Of a DNA stretch of 64,000 nt, positions 11,474 to 24,207 are shown piece by piece. This stretch comes from Cladophialophora immunda (Eukaryota > Ascomycota > Eurotiomycetes > Chaetothyriales > Herpotrichiellaceae), in assembly GCF_000835495.1 (NCBI RefSeq), contig NW_015622544.1:4306855-4370854 (forward strand), in the 5' to 3' direction. The translations under genes were made by a program, and so were the position numbers. The notes under the pieces are model-generated. The model saw only the letters and a list, made by a program, of their open reading frames with translations, did no database searches and was not told the origin of the DNA. Each line of letters starts with the position of its first letter. Position 1 is the stretch's first letter.

Positions 11474-12105
11474 GTGGGCGAAGGGAGGGGGTTTGGTGCG
11501 GATCGCATGCGTGGATATTCGAGAACGATTGGAATTGAGGGTCTGTGGTTGAACTGCTTGCAGGAGACCACTGTCCCTGCTCGAGACCCGAGAGATTGTA
11601 CATACATAGCTAGAGAGTGAGGGTCCAGACATCAGAAAGGATTCGGCTAGGACACCCGTGATTCCTATCCTCCGTGCGTGCTGCCTGAACGATAGTATGG
11701 GATGCAGCTTAGCAGGGTTGAGAGGATACAGGTCGTTGCACCCTGAAGGAAGGTGACCTTCACGGATGCTAACGTTACCTTGGTACCTCGTGTACATACA
11801 CAGCCGAGCCCAGTTCAATCACCGTGAAGCGATATTACATTATTACAGAGTAACTACTTCCCAAGGCGAGAGACCAGCGCACCCCTTCCTCCTGTTGCTC
11901 CTCAAGTTCGAAAAAGGACGACAAGATGAAACGAACCCCCTCCTCCCCCCCCCCCCCCCCGGGCGGGCGGCGGGTCTCCTCTTTCTTCTCAGCACACCCT
12001 CCGCAACCCGCCCAAAAACAAAAAGCCCCCTAATCCACGACAAAGCCCATGCATGCATGCAGATATGCCGGTGGTATATTAAAAAGGAGCCAAAAAAGTG
12101 TAAGA
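11474..12105. other. Intergenic with poly-C tract
   Basis: This is the 3' region of the complex I gene. It holds a run of 16 C at 11945-11960 followed by a GC-rich stretch. No gene is recognised. The frames crossing it are low-complexity. Confidence 0.5.
11945..11960. repeat. Poly-C homopolymer (16 C)
   Basis: An uninterrupted C run directly followed by GGGCGGGCGG. Its length is likely to be uncertain in any assembly. Confidence 0.9.
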
Positions 12106-12243
12106 CGTCAGCGACAGGGTTCGAACCTGTGCCTCCGAAGAGATGTGATGGCATTGAAATTTTGCTAGGAAAAACCACTGCGAGAGTTGTTTTTTTTTGT
12201 GGAAAATTCAAGTCACACGCCTTAACCACTCGGCCACACTGAC
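12106..12243 (-). tRNA. tRNA-Ser(UGA): tRNA-Ser(UGA) with 57-nt intron
   Basis: Read on the minus strand, the 5' acceptor strand GTCAGTG (12243-12237) pairs with CGCTGAC (12113-12107), leaving G at 12106 as discriminator. The D arm GCCGAGTGGTTAAGGC is typical of serine tRNAs. The anticodon stem TGTGA (12217-12213) pairs with TCACA (12148-12144), and the loop holds anticodon TGA at 12210-12208. The T arm is CAGGTTCGAACCCTG, and a short extra arm (TCTCTTCGGAGG) marks a class II tRNA. The sequence is interrupted after position 37 by an intron at 12206-12150, the canonical site for tRNA splicing endonuclease. The intron contains a run of A on the transcript strand. Spliced length is about 81 nt before CCA addition. 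Confidence 0.95.
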
Positions 12244-13067
12244 GAGGTGTATTTTTCGCGATGCTCTGAATTTTGGGGAGCAATTTTCACGGTGTTATCG
12301 TGACATATAGTATATGAATCTGGAGATTTGAGGGAGGTGCGTGGGGATCATATGGGGGTGTTGGGGAACCCTTCGGGTGCTAAAAGGACATGCAAAGGCC
12401 TCTCTGTCTGGAACACCCGCGCGGGTAGCCGAGGTATGGCGAGAGCTTTATGCAGGAGTGTTTTATACACATGGACACCCAGAGAGGGGCAGGAGCGCTA
12501 CTGTCCTGCAGTGTCTCTATCGCTGTCTCACCAGCTGTACTCCGTGCTCGATACTATCCGTCCGTTCTTCGATGGCACAGTCGCCTATGTCTGAAGTATC
12601 TCGACATTGAGTCGACAGTCGACAAGATGACGAAAAGGACGAAACAGCAAGAACAAGGAGGAAATATCTTGTACAGAAAGAAGCGGAGAGCCGTATGGTC
12701 TGGATTCTGCATTGATCTGATCTCTATCCGTTCATTTCAATTCGTGCATTTCACTTCAACTGTGACGAAACATGCGAATGCTTGCTGGGGCAACCCATCT
12801 CCCATCTCTCTCATCCAAGCACAAGGATGGGATTGCTGTGACCTGTTGGCATGGTTTTTGTCGTACCAGAGAAGCCCGGACCTGCCATCACATTATGTCT
12901 AGACATTCGCGTAAGCCCTTGGCTCTATTTGAAAACTGCCCTCATCGCCCGGTCATTGGCCCCTTCCTGCACATTGTTTCACTCAGCCCGAAAAGTTCTG
13001 ACTCTGCCTTACTGCTCCCTCCGTTCTTGCAAGCTGGCTGCGGACCCAAAACTCGACCTTGTCGTGT
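12244..13067. other. Intergenic, tRNA promoter side and MAPK 3' region
   Basis: No gene is recognised; the overlapping small frames share no motif. The right part should be the 3' UTR of the MAP kinase gene. Flanking sequence of the tRNA gene (its transcript starts near 12243) is at the left end. Confidence 0.5.
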
Positions 13068-14295
<1,228 letters not shown>

Positions 14296-15708
14296 GTTTC
14301 CGGCACGTCACAATATGTCCTTGTTGGATCTACAGATGAGCAATCGAGCACGTGTCCCTGCCTCCGAAGTCTTATGGGATATCCAAAGTAACGCGGGCAA
14401 CTGTCCTGCGACCACGGGGGGTTCTCGCTTTTCTGGTTCAGCTCGACGGAATGAAGGTGCGGGTGAGGTTGCGGCCTTGGGGATTGGAAGTGGAAGAGGG
14501 TAACAACTCGCTTGCGCGTGGGCCCTAGTCGAAGTTGGCTCCGCCTGTCTGCGCTGTTTCACAGTGGCCGCTGGGGTGTCTGAACGTGAATCCTGTGCTT
14601 GAGTCGAGGCGGTTGGGTGCGCTCAAGGTGGTAAGAGGTCGATGCTGGCAAGCAAAAGACACCTCTGCAGGACAGATGAACTGCGCCGCCGCGGAAGGGA
14701 GGGTTGTGGAGTGGTGCTAACTGCTGCAGGCGGTCAAATTCCACATTCCTTACGGTATGCGACAACAAACAGAGCGAAGGCGGCGTACGGAATTGTTTCT
14801 TGGTGCAGCTTCTCGCCTGCGAGGCTCAAGCCTTATCTGCAGTCTTCAGGGCGGTAAAGGTCTCTTGGTGAATTGGGAGGGTGCACAGAGTTGCAATGGC
14901 GGGGTTGTGCAGCTCGGGAGTTTGCGCAGCGACCACGTTGCAGTTGGACGGGGGCAGGATGTCTCAACAATGAGGGAGTTGATGGAACGAGGAACAAAGA
15001 AGAACGAGAACAAAAAAGGTCTGCAACAAGATGGTGCCGCAAGGTGATCAAAAGGTGTGTATCACATTGAGGGAGAGCGAAGCAGCTGGCATTCACACCC
15101 AGGATCGAATCCCCATTCACGCAGCGGTCGAATTGAAGGACGTTTGGATGAATAGGCGCTGGCAATGGCTCACTAGGCGGGGCTAAGCAGAATATAGCGG
15201 CCTCACTAGCCCTAAGCGGCCCTGAGCGGCCCCTCAGCGGCCAGCTTAACCCCTTCCATCCATGGCCTGGACGGGGGCGGCCATCCTGTGACAGCCTCTA
15301 CCCACCCATTTGCCTTGTTTGAGCGTGTCGGATCAGCGTTTCATCTGTTTCTTGTTGCCGCAGGCCATGAACTGCTCCAAAGCTAGAAATAGCCCGTCTG
15401 GCCCGTGGCCTCATTCATCATCCTGATCACTGACGACCCGATAGGTCAAAGCGGAACGAGCCTTGCTATCTAGCCCAAGTTTATTGTGTACATGGTGTGC
15501 CCACAAGTAATTGAGTGCGTCATTCAACCTTTCCTTGTATCTCTTCAGCAATCAGAAAGCATGATCTTTTCTGCTCGATCTCAAGGAGGCCTGACCTCCT
15601 GTTGCTGTGGTCGCCCAGAGGCTTACTCGTCTTCGGGCCGTGGTGATTATTGCATGACCTGCATCCCAAGGGGTTAGCAATCCACACCCAGTACAAGAGA
15701 ATCTTCAA
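14296..15708. other. Upstream region of MAPK gene and SEC24 3' flank
   Basis: 1.4 kb without a supported gene. It should hold the MAPK promoter and leader next to 14296. A compact palindromic repeat element lies at 15179-15253. Other frames are short and without motifs. Confidence 0.5.
15179..15253. repeat. Nested inverted/direct repeat element
   Basis: GGGGCTAAGC at 15179-15188 is matched in inverted orientation, with one mismatch, by GCTTAACCCC at 15244-15253. Between the arms AGCGGCC recurs four times, and CTGAG...CTCAG forms an inner inverted pair near 15222-15237. The element could fold into a long hairpin. Origin unknown. Confidence 0.6.
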
Positions 15709-18603
15709 TCATGACTGTACCTTCTCGCGCATCATCCCCATCCATTGCTGCAAGCTCACTCCTTGATCTGCTCGGTCTTCCACAAGCATCGTTTGCGCCC
15801 AAAGCCTCAATCCTGGTTCGCCATCCTCTTTCACAACGTAGAGATGTGGCACCACAATGCTACCTACCCCCTTGGATTTGTGGTCACGGCTCTTGGAGAC
15901 GACGGCCCTCACACGCTCGCTGAAGTCGTTGTCCAACTCAGGGAGTCGTTGCTTGCCCACTTTGAGTTGACTCTTATCTGACAGTCCGAAGACGTCAAGT
16001 ATCAACTGGGGCACAGCATCTCGTCCAACCCAAAGGAACTGCGTTTGGCCGTCATCAATCAGATACAATCCATACGGCACGATCCTCTCAGATGATAGGT
16101 TGATCGGTGGCGGCAGGATGATTTCGCCGGTCTTCTCATCCACCGTCCCTGCGTCATCTGGCATGTCGTGCAGAGAAAACATTTTGGGATAGATGTACTG
16201 AATCAATAATGGGAGGGGCAGTGTTGATAGCAAACACAGAGCTGCTGATCGCATGTCGCTGGGTATTTGTGACGATCTCCTGAGACCCAAGTTCTTGACC
16301 AAGGCAAGGAAAAGCACAGGCAGGCCTCGAAGGTTGGCGGGGAATTGGAGCCCACCTCCGCCCATACTGCCTCCTGCGAGCTCCTTCTTGTATGTAGCCA
16401 GAAGCTCGACCAGTTTGTTCTGAATCATGTCCCGGGCACTGTCTAGCCCACTGTTTAGGACGCGCTCCACGGCTTTGTGGCTGAAATACTCGGTGATAGC
16501 TTGCTGGTCGGCCGAGGCGTAGACGTCGGCCAGTTGCTGCGTTGTGGGTAGTGCGAGGGTCATGACGCGGATTCGTCGTTCACCGTTGCATGTAGTGTGA
16601 AGGACGGCTGTCTGCATACACACAACTGGCTTCGTGATGGTCTCATCGATTGCTACCTCCACAACGTAACTCTGATCTCGTGGGAATGCTGGGAATGCAC
16701 AAAGATCCGAGCTACGGTTGAAGAAATTGCCGTAGAAGGTACTCATCCGCAATCCTGTCGTCGCTCGAACACGGAGAACAGCCTCCAGCCCGATCTCTGA
16801 CGACAAATAGTCAGAAAACTCTTTGGCAAACTTCATGGCGTCCTCCTCTCTGGCAGCATTCCAACCAGGATAGAAATAAGTTTGGCCGCCGGTGTATCTG
16901 GGCAAATTGCTCAGCGATGCCACGTCCTGGTACTGTGAGGAAAACAGGAACATATCCACTGAGATTTGTTGTTTCGAACATTCGACAGCAAAGCTCTTGT
17001 AGAAGCTGTTCCCCGTCTGCAGCAGGCTGCTTTCCTTTGATGTACCGAGGAGCTTCTTGTCCTCGCGCATTTCGAGTTTACCATGGCCGATGTTGGGGAT
17101 CGAGGCGGTCACGACCGTCATCTTCCCACCGACCGGTCCGATAAGCTTATGTCCAGCTCGAAGTGCAGATCCCATGGCAGATGCGCCGTTCTGGGTGTTC
17201 TGGAACATCTCTTGAAGCTTATCCAAGAAATTCTCGATGTTTTCACGACATTCGGTCAAAGTCACCAGTAAGTCGGCTGGGGTGGGCAAGAACGCCTCTT
17301 CAAGGTCGCTCACGACTAGCATGCTTGTCTGGGCATTCTCAGTTCCGTCCCGAGGGATATTGAAGAAATGCAAACTCGAATCAACTGCGATAAAACCCAG
17401 GCGCGTGCGTCGATCTGCGTTGGGTATTCGATCCAAGCTCTCTCGGATACATCTTGCCGTCGTCGCCAGGAGTCCACTCGACACGGCCGCATAACTTACG
17501 TCGAGCAAGAATAAATAAACAAGCGGTTGTGGGGGCCGGACCATGTATTCCTGAGGCGCAATGAACTCAACGACTGCATGATTCAGATCTGGTCTCTGCC
17601 ATCTGTCGAGGCTTTTCTGCGCGGCTGCGTCCCAGTCAAAGGCTTGCGGTACATCGTTTGTAAGGTTGCACATATTACATCTCCATCGGTGCCCGTGGTC
17701 CAGGAAAGTGACGAACGGATTGATATACGACCGACATCTTCTGCATCGGGAAATCACCTGATCGGGCACTACTGGCACGGGATCTTCGACGTCGTGTAGA
17801 GATGTGTATGGTTGGATGACGAGGGCGAACGGAAGTTTAGACTTTTTGAGCAAGGAATGAGTGGTGGGGATCGCGTTCAGCGTCGACCGCACAAATTTCG
17901 GTGGGCAGTTAGCGAAAGGCGAGGGTGTTACACTTGTCTGTTTAGATATTTAGCTTCTGATACAGAAATAGGGGGGCAGATTCCATACGTTAGGAGGGAG
18001 AATCACTGGCGGAGGTGGAAAGTCCAGCTCCGCGACATTGAATGGTTGGTTTGAGAGATCGGTCGGGTAAAGCTGGTTCAAGACTGGAGCACGTTGTGCC
18101 TGCTGTGGTGCAGCGGCGACAGGCGGCTTTTGCGAGATGTCCATCTCGCCAAACTGTTGGGTCATGCCTCCTACACCACCAGGCGCAGGGTAGGCCGGAG
18201 CGGGAGGTTGATAACCTCCCATCGCAGCTGGTGGCTCTTGGCCAGGATATAGAGGTGTTGCGGTCTGTTGCACAGCCGCAGGATTCTGTTGATAACCTCC
18301 CTGCGGATAGCCCGCTGCATCTTGTTGAACGGAGTACCCAGAGTATGCGCCACCAGCCTGTTGTTGTCCTCCAAGCGCAGCATTCGCTCCAGCACCAAAC
18401 TCATAGGCTTGTCCTGCGTAGGCACGCTTCTTTCGACCAGCATGAGCCGGACCAGGAGCAGGTCCTGGTTGCACTCCTGGCGGATTGTTGGTTTCGTAGT
18501 TGTCATAATTTTGACCCGCCGGTGGTTGCGGTGGCTGCTGACCGTACCCATCCTGCCCAGGCACGCCTTGCTGGGGATATTGCTGAGGATATTGTTGCGA
18601 CAT
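15709..18603 (-). CDS. SEC24: COPII coat cargo-binding subunit Sec24
   Basis: Two exons on the minus strand, 18603-17989 and 17937-15709, joined in phase 0 across a 51-base intron, encode 947 residues. The N-terminal ~150 residues are disordered and rich in Gln, Pro, Gly and Tyr. The conserved block [31 protein letters not shown] runs into [24 protein letters not shown] across the junction. Then come the zinc finger (CRRC...CNMC), the trunk/vWA-like domain, a beta-sandwich and helical region, and the C-terminal gelsolin-like domain ([17 protein letters not shown]). With Sec23, Sec24 forms the inner COPII coat at ER exit sites and selects cargo through several sorting-signal pockets. Family length is usually ~900-950 residues. 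The gene is complete. Confidence 0.97.
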
Positions 18604-19304
18604 CTTGAATCACAGTCCCCGAGTCTCGTGCATGCAACTCTCGGTCTGGACTTCAAGGCAGCGACAAAGGAGCGTAGGCCCGACTGTGGAGTGGAGGGGA
18701 CGAATAGTGCGGAGCGAGGGCACTGGGAGGGAGATTTGCCGACAATGTGCGAGGTTTTTTATTGTCTTGATCGGTATAGGATGACGTCCATACCGAATCG
18801 GAAATGAGGATAATGTACGCACAGTTTGGTCAGAAGGGAGGATAAGGAGCTCTTCAAGTTGTGAGGTGTCTAGCCAGGTGGTGGTTACTGAGCAGACAAC
18901 TTGTCCTCAGACGTGGTGGAAATCTGGTCCCTCTGCGGCACTCGGCGTGGTTTGCAAGATTGACCAATCGGCGACAACCTCGTTAAATGCCCGCTTCGAA
19001 GCATCAAGCTTGCTCTCTGTACCTTCTTCGACCTCGACAAGCTTCCATCGAATCACTCATGAGACCTTAATCGAGGGCGAGGGCAAGGTCAAATAAAGTA
19101 TTATATTTCGATATTCCTCGAGGTAACAAACTAGCCGCAGGAGACTTGCTATTTGCACCTAACAAATCCTTCCGATTCTCAGATCCCTAGATTGTCCCTT
19201 AACACCCTGCATTGCACTCTGGATGACAAGCCGACCTCCGGAAGAACGCCTTTCGCTTCAATTTGATTGCAGCTGCCCCAGCTGAGCCATTAAATCATCT
19301 CTGA
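18604..19304. promoter_or_regulatory. SEC24 upstream region
   Basis: 700 bases between the SEC24 start and the 3' end of the next minus-strand gene. It should contain the SEC24 promoter. No other gene or RNA is recognised. Confidence 0.5.
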
Positions 19305-20102
19305 CTAGACGCTCCGGGCGCCCAGATCGTAGGTAACTTTGCCTTCATGCGCCAGTGGCAGTACTGCTGGTACCGTGGTTAGGCCAGCCACGATGAATAT
19401 CGTGACAATGATGGCCTCCATAAGAACGCCCAATATGCCGTGAACAAGGATGGCAGTCCACTCCAGGCTCCAAGAGCTGAACCATTTGGGGTCATTGGCG
19501 AAGACGCACAGAATGGAGAAGATCATGCGGACCGCCATGAAGGGCAGAGCCAGGGCAACTGCAAACAACAGCCGTCGTTCTCCAGGTAAGATGTGAGTGA
19601 TCTTTAAGAAGCAATGTCCGGCGATGAGGATATCGGCGACGAACACAACTAAGAATAGGCACACGGCTGCTTTGAGTTCGGTAAAGCCAGCGGAGACATC
19701 AGAGTGACTATTGCTGAAAAGATTCGTGCTCCCGATAACGCTGAGGATGATACCGACAATACTTGGGAGGTGGAGGAGCTGGAAGACCTGATGTGGCAGA
19801 CCGTGTGGTCCCATGCCGTCCTCGACGCGATCCAAGAGAGCTAAGGCTGTGGAGATGATTGCCGACAACCCAAAGCTGTTCATGATATCGTAAGTGATGG
19901 TCAAGCCACTGGATGGATGCCTGACATCAATAAGAGAAGTGATGGCGCCGATCAGTCGGAATAGGCAGATCATAAGGAGGAATCTCCAGCCGAGTCGTTT
20001 GCGATGACCGTGCTTATAGACGACATAACCCGAAGCTATCAGGGCAGGGACAAAGTAGATGAGCTCGAGGATGTCCAAGATCTCGAATGCCGAGAGACCC
20101 AT
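19305..20102 (-). CDS. Seven-helix integral membrane protein, DUF7702-like
   Basis: A single exon from ATG at 20102 to 19305 encodes 265 residues. Hydrophobicity suggests seven transmembrane segments, beginning with ILELIYFVPALIASGYVVY right after a short N-terminus. A conserved-looking region, WRFLLMICLFRLIGAITSL, follows a basic loop (KHGHRKRLG), and further helices lie near residues 75-95, 110-130, 150-170, 180-205 and 220-250. The size and spacing resemble fungal seven-TM proteins grouped as DUF7702, which have no established function. The frame extends seven codons upstream to a TTG, but the ATG at 20102 is the likely start. It could be a receptor-like protein; that is inference only. 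Confidence 0.85.
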   Translation of the reverse strand: MGLSAFEILDILELIYFVPALIASGYVVYKHGHRKRLGWRFLLMICLFRLIGAITSLIDVRHPSSGLTITYDIMNSFGLSAIISTALALLDRVEDGMGPHGLPHQVFQLLHLPSIVGIILSVIGSTNLFSNSHSDVSAGFTELKAAVCLFLVVFVADILIAGHCFLKITHILPGERRLLFAVALALPFMAVRMIFSILCVFANDPKWFSSWSLEWTAILVHGILGVLMEAIIVTIFIVAGLTTVPAVLPLAHEGKVTYDLGARSV

Positions 20103-20634
20103 GGTGAGAGATGTGGTTGGCAAAACTGTCTGGCGCTGGTGCTGCCCTTTTCAATTGTTGGGTGGCCAAGAGGAATTCAGACCAAGTGATTGGAAGGTAT
20201 TCTGGTTCTGGTGGATATGTCTGGCGATCTTGCAGGTTGATGCAGAAGGTGCTGAAGGTCTGAAGCATCATTGCTATATACTCTCGATATGGACCTGGTG
20301 CTAGAAATCACTCTTCTTCTGATACCACAAGTAATAGGTGTGGTCACCCAATGCGAACGCAGTTGGTAGCCTGTTGGGTTTGTGCCTCATTGCGGCTGTG
20401 TATCGACCGCGTCCATTGTCGCGATAATGAACCAAAAGGGTTAGCTCTGTGAGGAATCAGCCAATGGCTTTTCTCCTTACCGTGTATAAATTCCTAAACA
20501 AGCAGGCACTCGCGGTCGCATCAAAAAACTTAGTCCTTCGTCTTCCTCTTATAGAAACCGCCAACCTTATGGTAAACCTTCCGACGTCATGCGTGCAATT
20601 TCCCACACTTCACTTAGAAAATTATCCTAAATAC
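20103..20634. other. Intergenic, upstream of seven-helix gene
   Basis: About 530 bases holding the presumed promoter of the seven-helix gene and the 3' flank of the HET relic. No gene is seen. Confidence 0.5.
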
Positions 20635-22200
20635 TCACACTAAGACGAAATCTACCGTCTCCTTGGCATCCGTCAACGCAGAACTGTCCATCAACCCTTC
20701 AATATACGCATCGCCGACCAGCTGAAAACAACCGTCTCCTTCGGGCGTCGGTTCGCTCCTCTGAACGCTGGCGCGGGGTTTTACCCCGTCAACTTCGCGA
20801 TGTCCGCACTCGTTTCCCAGTGCCTGACACAAAGGGTGTCCGGCCTCCCATTAGAACACAGACCAAATCCCCAGCCATCGCTGTAGGAGGAGCGAAGCCG
20901 AATTCCCCGTCTTCCAGGACAATGAATCGTCGAAGGATACAATCTCGCCTAACCATATACTCGTACTGTGCGGCAACCCTTGCATACAATCTTCGTCATA
21001 GTACTCATGATGTCGACAATATCCGGGGCACAATATGCGGTAAACTCCTTCTCATCTTGCACCTTTGATTGTCATTAGTACATGAACAGATATTCATTGC
21101 GAGGATAGTCTTCGCGGCTCTTCATCAAGAAATATGCACCTTCTGCTGTGACGCCGATTCCACCCGTCAGCGCCACAATGAAGCGAAGTTTAGCGTGGTA
21201 GATAGCCATTGGACATCAATGGGTCGTCGAAAGTGACGTTTGCCGAGTCGCTTCAAGCCTTTATCATGCCGGAGTTGAAGATCAGAGGCCGTTCGTAACA
21301 TTCACCGACATGTGGTGCGACGACGCCGCAGCGAAAGCCAGACACCAGGAGCCTCGGGCCTGTGTACTTGATGGATGCAGCCATTGAGCGTGCGGCACGG
21401 TACAGCGGCAGCAAATTCAATCGATCGGCCAAGAAAATCATCCCTGTGCTCTTGAAGTAGATTGACCAGTCTAGACTCGAGGATGCCAGTTTCGGCAAAC
21501 GGTCATAGTCATTGTGCACGTTTCTGGCAGATGACTGCGCAGATGACCTTCTTCTAATAGTAGGTCCATTGGTACTGAGGCGGTTGAAAACAATCCAGAG
21601 CGCCTGTTGACTCAATGAGACGCACAGCGCTCCGCTCGAACTCTATCTCTGCCGTGGGTTTGTAGCCCAGTATATTGGGAGGGATTGGCGCCAGACCAGC
21701 GAGTGCAAATATTTTGTCATTGGGGACGGTAGTCAGTCTGTGGCGTACACTAGCCAGCAGATCAAAAGCAGATCGAAGACCTTACCTCCACGCTTGGCAG
21801 TTTGATTCACTCTCGTCGTAGCGTACGCTTGCGTCGCAATATCAATGGCGGAATCGACAAGAGTGCTGCGATCGTCACCTCGACACCACATCCCGTAGCC
21901 CATATGATTCATATACCAGATATAGAATGCATTAACAATCTCGCCAGATATCGAGAAATAGTCGTGTTAATAGAACCTTCCTTACCAAAATCAGTTCTTG
22001 TGCTGTCCACATCCGGAACCAATATTCGTTCTTGAACAACCTAAGGAGGTCACTCCATATCCCATACAGATCCATGGATCCTTTATAGTGCTCGTCTTCA
22101 CTCAGCCGGCCAAAACCTTTGACCGTTTCGACAACGTTAAAGTCTGGCTGTGTAGACAGTTATGGTTGAGATGGGTCTAGGCGGCGCCTGTACAGTCACC
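20635..22200 (-). pseudogene. Decayed heterokaryon-incompatibility (HET) gene
   Basis: Several minus-strand fragments, in order and in different frames, match the layout of HET proteins. About 22060-21986 reads WSDLLRLFKNEYWFRMWTAQE (the usual W-F-R-W-QE block) and ends at a GTAAGG donor. 21939 onward continues IVNAFYIWYMNHMGYG. Near 21770-21640, FDLLASVRHRLTTVPNDKIFALAGLAP corresponds to the DPRDKIYALLGLA block. 21500-21253 has LDWSIYF...LYRAARSMAASI. 20940-20840 has RRFIVLEDGEFGFAPPTAMAGDLVCVL, and 20730-20635 has FQLVGDAYIEGLMD. The fragments are separated by an in-frame TAG and by frame changes too tight for introns, for example after GGRTPFV near 20840. I could not find a clean N-terminal half. 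HET proteins trigger cell death on fusion of incompatible fungi; this copy is probably non-functional. Confidence 0.7.
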
Positions 22201-23040
22201 TAGAACAAACTCGTCAAACAAGTCGATTAGCCACAGCTGCTACCCAAGGTCTGGGCCCTTTATAAATGGCTGTCAATCAGTGCATGAGTGACGAGCACGA
22301 GTGACGATAGCGACCATTCACTTGGTCCCTAGACCTGTGCTTTCTCACATTCACTCATGACGGTAGGATGATAGATAATGTTGGCGTTGTCAGTGGGTTC
22401 AGAGCATGATGATAGATCATGAAGTATGTTATTTGTGCCTGTGCTGATTTCATCTGCATCCGGGATGCTCGCTACAGCGATGGAGTACATCGCTGGGTGA
22501 ACAGTTAGCCCACCGGCCCTGCTTCGTGCCCCTTAGGACCATACGACAGGGGTTCCTTCGATAGGTCCATCTCAAAGCAAATTGGGGATAGTCTGCAGGC
22601 TATTAGCCCGCCAAAACAAACCCTTTGGCGTATCCTTTGACGCGATATTCATCTTGTTCACACTATGACATCCTGTATCATTTACACGAGATCTCCGAAT
22701 CGAGCATTTACGAAAGGTGATGTGACAGCGTACTCTATACATCCTTGCAGGTCGTCGCTCCATCATGATCTCATAAGAGCACCGTGATTCCTACAAGCAT
22801 CGACCATCCGGCTATATCGGGACCCTCCTGAGGGCTGCTTTTTGGATACCTCAGGCTTCTACATTAACAATATTTTACTCAGAATAACTGGCATCTGGCT
22901 TCGAGCATCATATCAACTTGGGTCTCTCGAATGCAGTCTTAATTCCAAGGACAGTATTTGTGACTGGAGGGGTGACACACAAGTACCAACTACACGAGTC
23001 AGCCTCTCAGCCTATATCGATGACGATAGTGTCTCTCAAT
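22201..23040. other. Between HET relic and DUF1772 gene
   Basis: This holds whatever remains of the HET gene's 5' half and the promoter of the DUF1772 gene. No intact frame with a recognisable motif is present on either strand. Confidence 0.4.
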
Positions 23041-23701
23041 ATGTCGTCGAAACAGAACACTGTAAACCTGGGTACCGCCCTCGGAATAACATCCTCAGCC
23101 ATATTCTTCGGCGCCAGTCTCAGCATCTCATATGTGACCATCCCCGCGCTTCTGCTGCCATCGCCGCCAGCGGCCTTGCCAGCGCCAGCCAACTTTACAA
23201 ATGCAGCTTCTCTGACATCTATCTCTTCCCAGAGACCGGCGACGAAATTTCCACATCTCGCCCGCCAATGGCAGGAAGCTTACAACATTGGAAAGAAAGC
23301 AGGCCCTTTTTTCGCTCTGCTTGCCAGTGGATCTTGGTTGTACACAGCGAGGCGGCTGCCAGCGGAATCGAAGCTCCAGCAACGACTGCTTTTGGCTGCA
23401 ACGGGGCTCTCGCTAGCGTTGTGCCCTTCACATTTGGGGTGATGAAGCAGACAAATGACGAGTTACATCGCAGAGCGAATGCGGCAACGAGAGACGAGGA
23501 AGAAGATTCCAAAGCATATGCCCAGAAGGGCACAATCGAGAACTGTGAGACTCACGATCTTATCCGGTGGTGGGCGCGACTGAGCCTCATGTAAGTGGCA
23601 GGCACAGATGAAACTATACCGCGATTGACGATTCGCTTTCCAAGAGATCTTTGTTACACATCGGGGCTATCGCTTGCGCCACGGCGGCCCTGACTCTTTG
23701 A
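23041..23701 (+). pseudogene. DUF1772 (anthrone-oxygenase-like) membrane protein, frameshifted
   Basis: The N-terminal part from ATG 23041 (or 23020) reads LGTALGITSSAIFFGASLSISYVTIPAL, then ARQWQEAYNIGKKAGPFFALLASGSWLY and LLLAATGLSLA. This is the four-helix DUF1772 pattern, with its conserved W-x3-Y-x2-G block. The family block PFTFGVMKQTNDEL, which should follow directly, lies in another frame from about 23418, and no intron fits in the gap, so one base appears to be missing near 23404-23420. The C-terminus continues through a GTAAGT donor at 23591 to an exon at 23647-23701 that supplies the last helix (HIGAIACATAALTL) and a stop. Related fungal proteins include anthrone oxygenases in polyketide clusters, but no PKS is nearby. 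It may be a true pseudogene or a sequencing error. Confidence 0.65.
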
Positions 23702-24207
23702 AGTCCCGGCGATCATACGAGAAATGTTCCCGCTCACTCTACGAAGCGATGACAGCCCGTTGGGAAATATTGCTTGCGGCAACTGAAAGGGTCGGCATTG
23801 CTTAAGGACAGGATTTTGGTTGCACAGCCCTTGAGACTTTTTCTTCTCCTAGTCATTCTAGCCTCTAGACCTGTGTGTTTTGTACCATAGGATCGAGTCC
23901 GTCTATACTGCTTGCGGCGGAAGGCGTATATATAATATCAAACTGGTCCGGAATAATAGATGGCGACCGGAAACAAAAGCAAAAATAGCAGTAGCAGGTC
24001 ACGCAGGTATCCCGGTGAACCTGCCCCTCATGACAAACGCGCCAAGACTGGCATGTAACTCTTGGCACATTTTCAGCCCACAACTTTTCGGTGCCAAGTG
24101 TAGATGCGAACTTCAAGATTTTGACGACGACACCAAACGACAATCTCCCACCTTTCCTAAATCCACGATCGTGATTGCTGAGACGGGCTGTCTCGACACT
24201 TGCAATC
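23702..24207. promoter_or_regulatory. RPS19 upstream region
   Basis: About 500 bases with no gene of its own. It should carry the promoter of the ribosomal protein gene. The longer minus-strand frame here overlaps RPS19 exons and is a shadow. Confidence 0.5.

Noticed and set aside
15104..15125. T-arm-like sequence (ATCGAATCC) suggesting a second tRNA
   Set aside because: No flanking acceptor, D or anticodon arms could be found on either strand.
23340..23416. A 77-base intron that would remove the DUF1772 frameshift
   Set aside because: It would delete conserved family sequence that clearly reads as coding, and lacks a convincing branch point.
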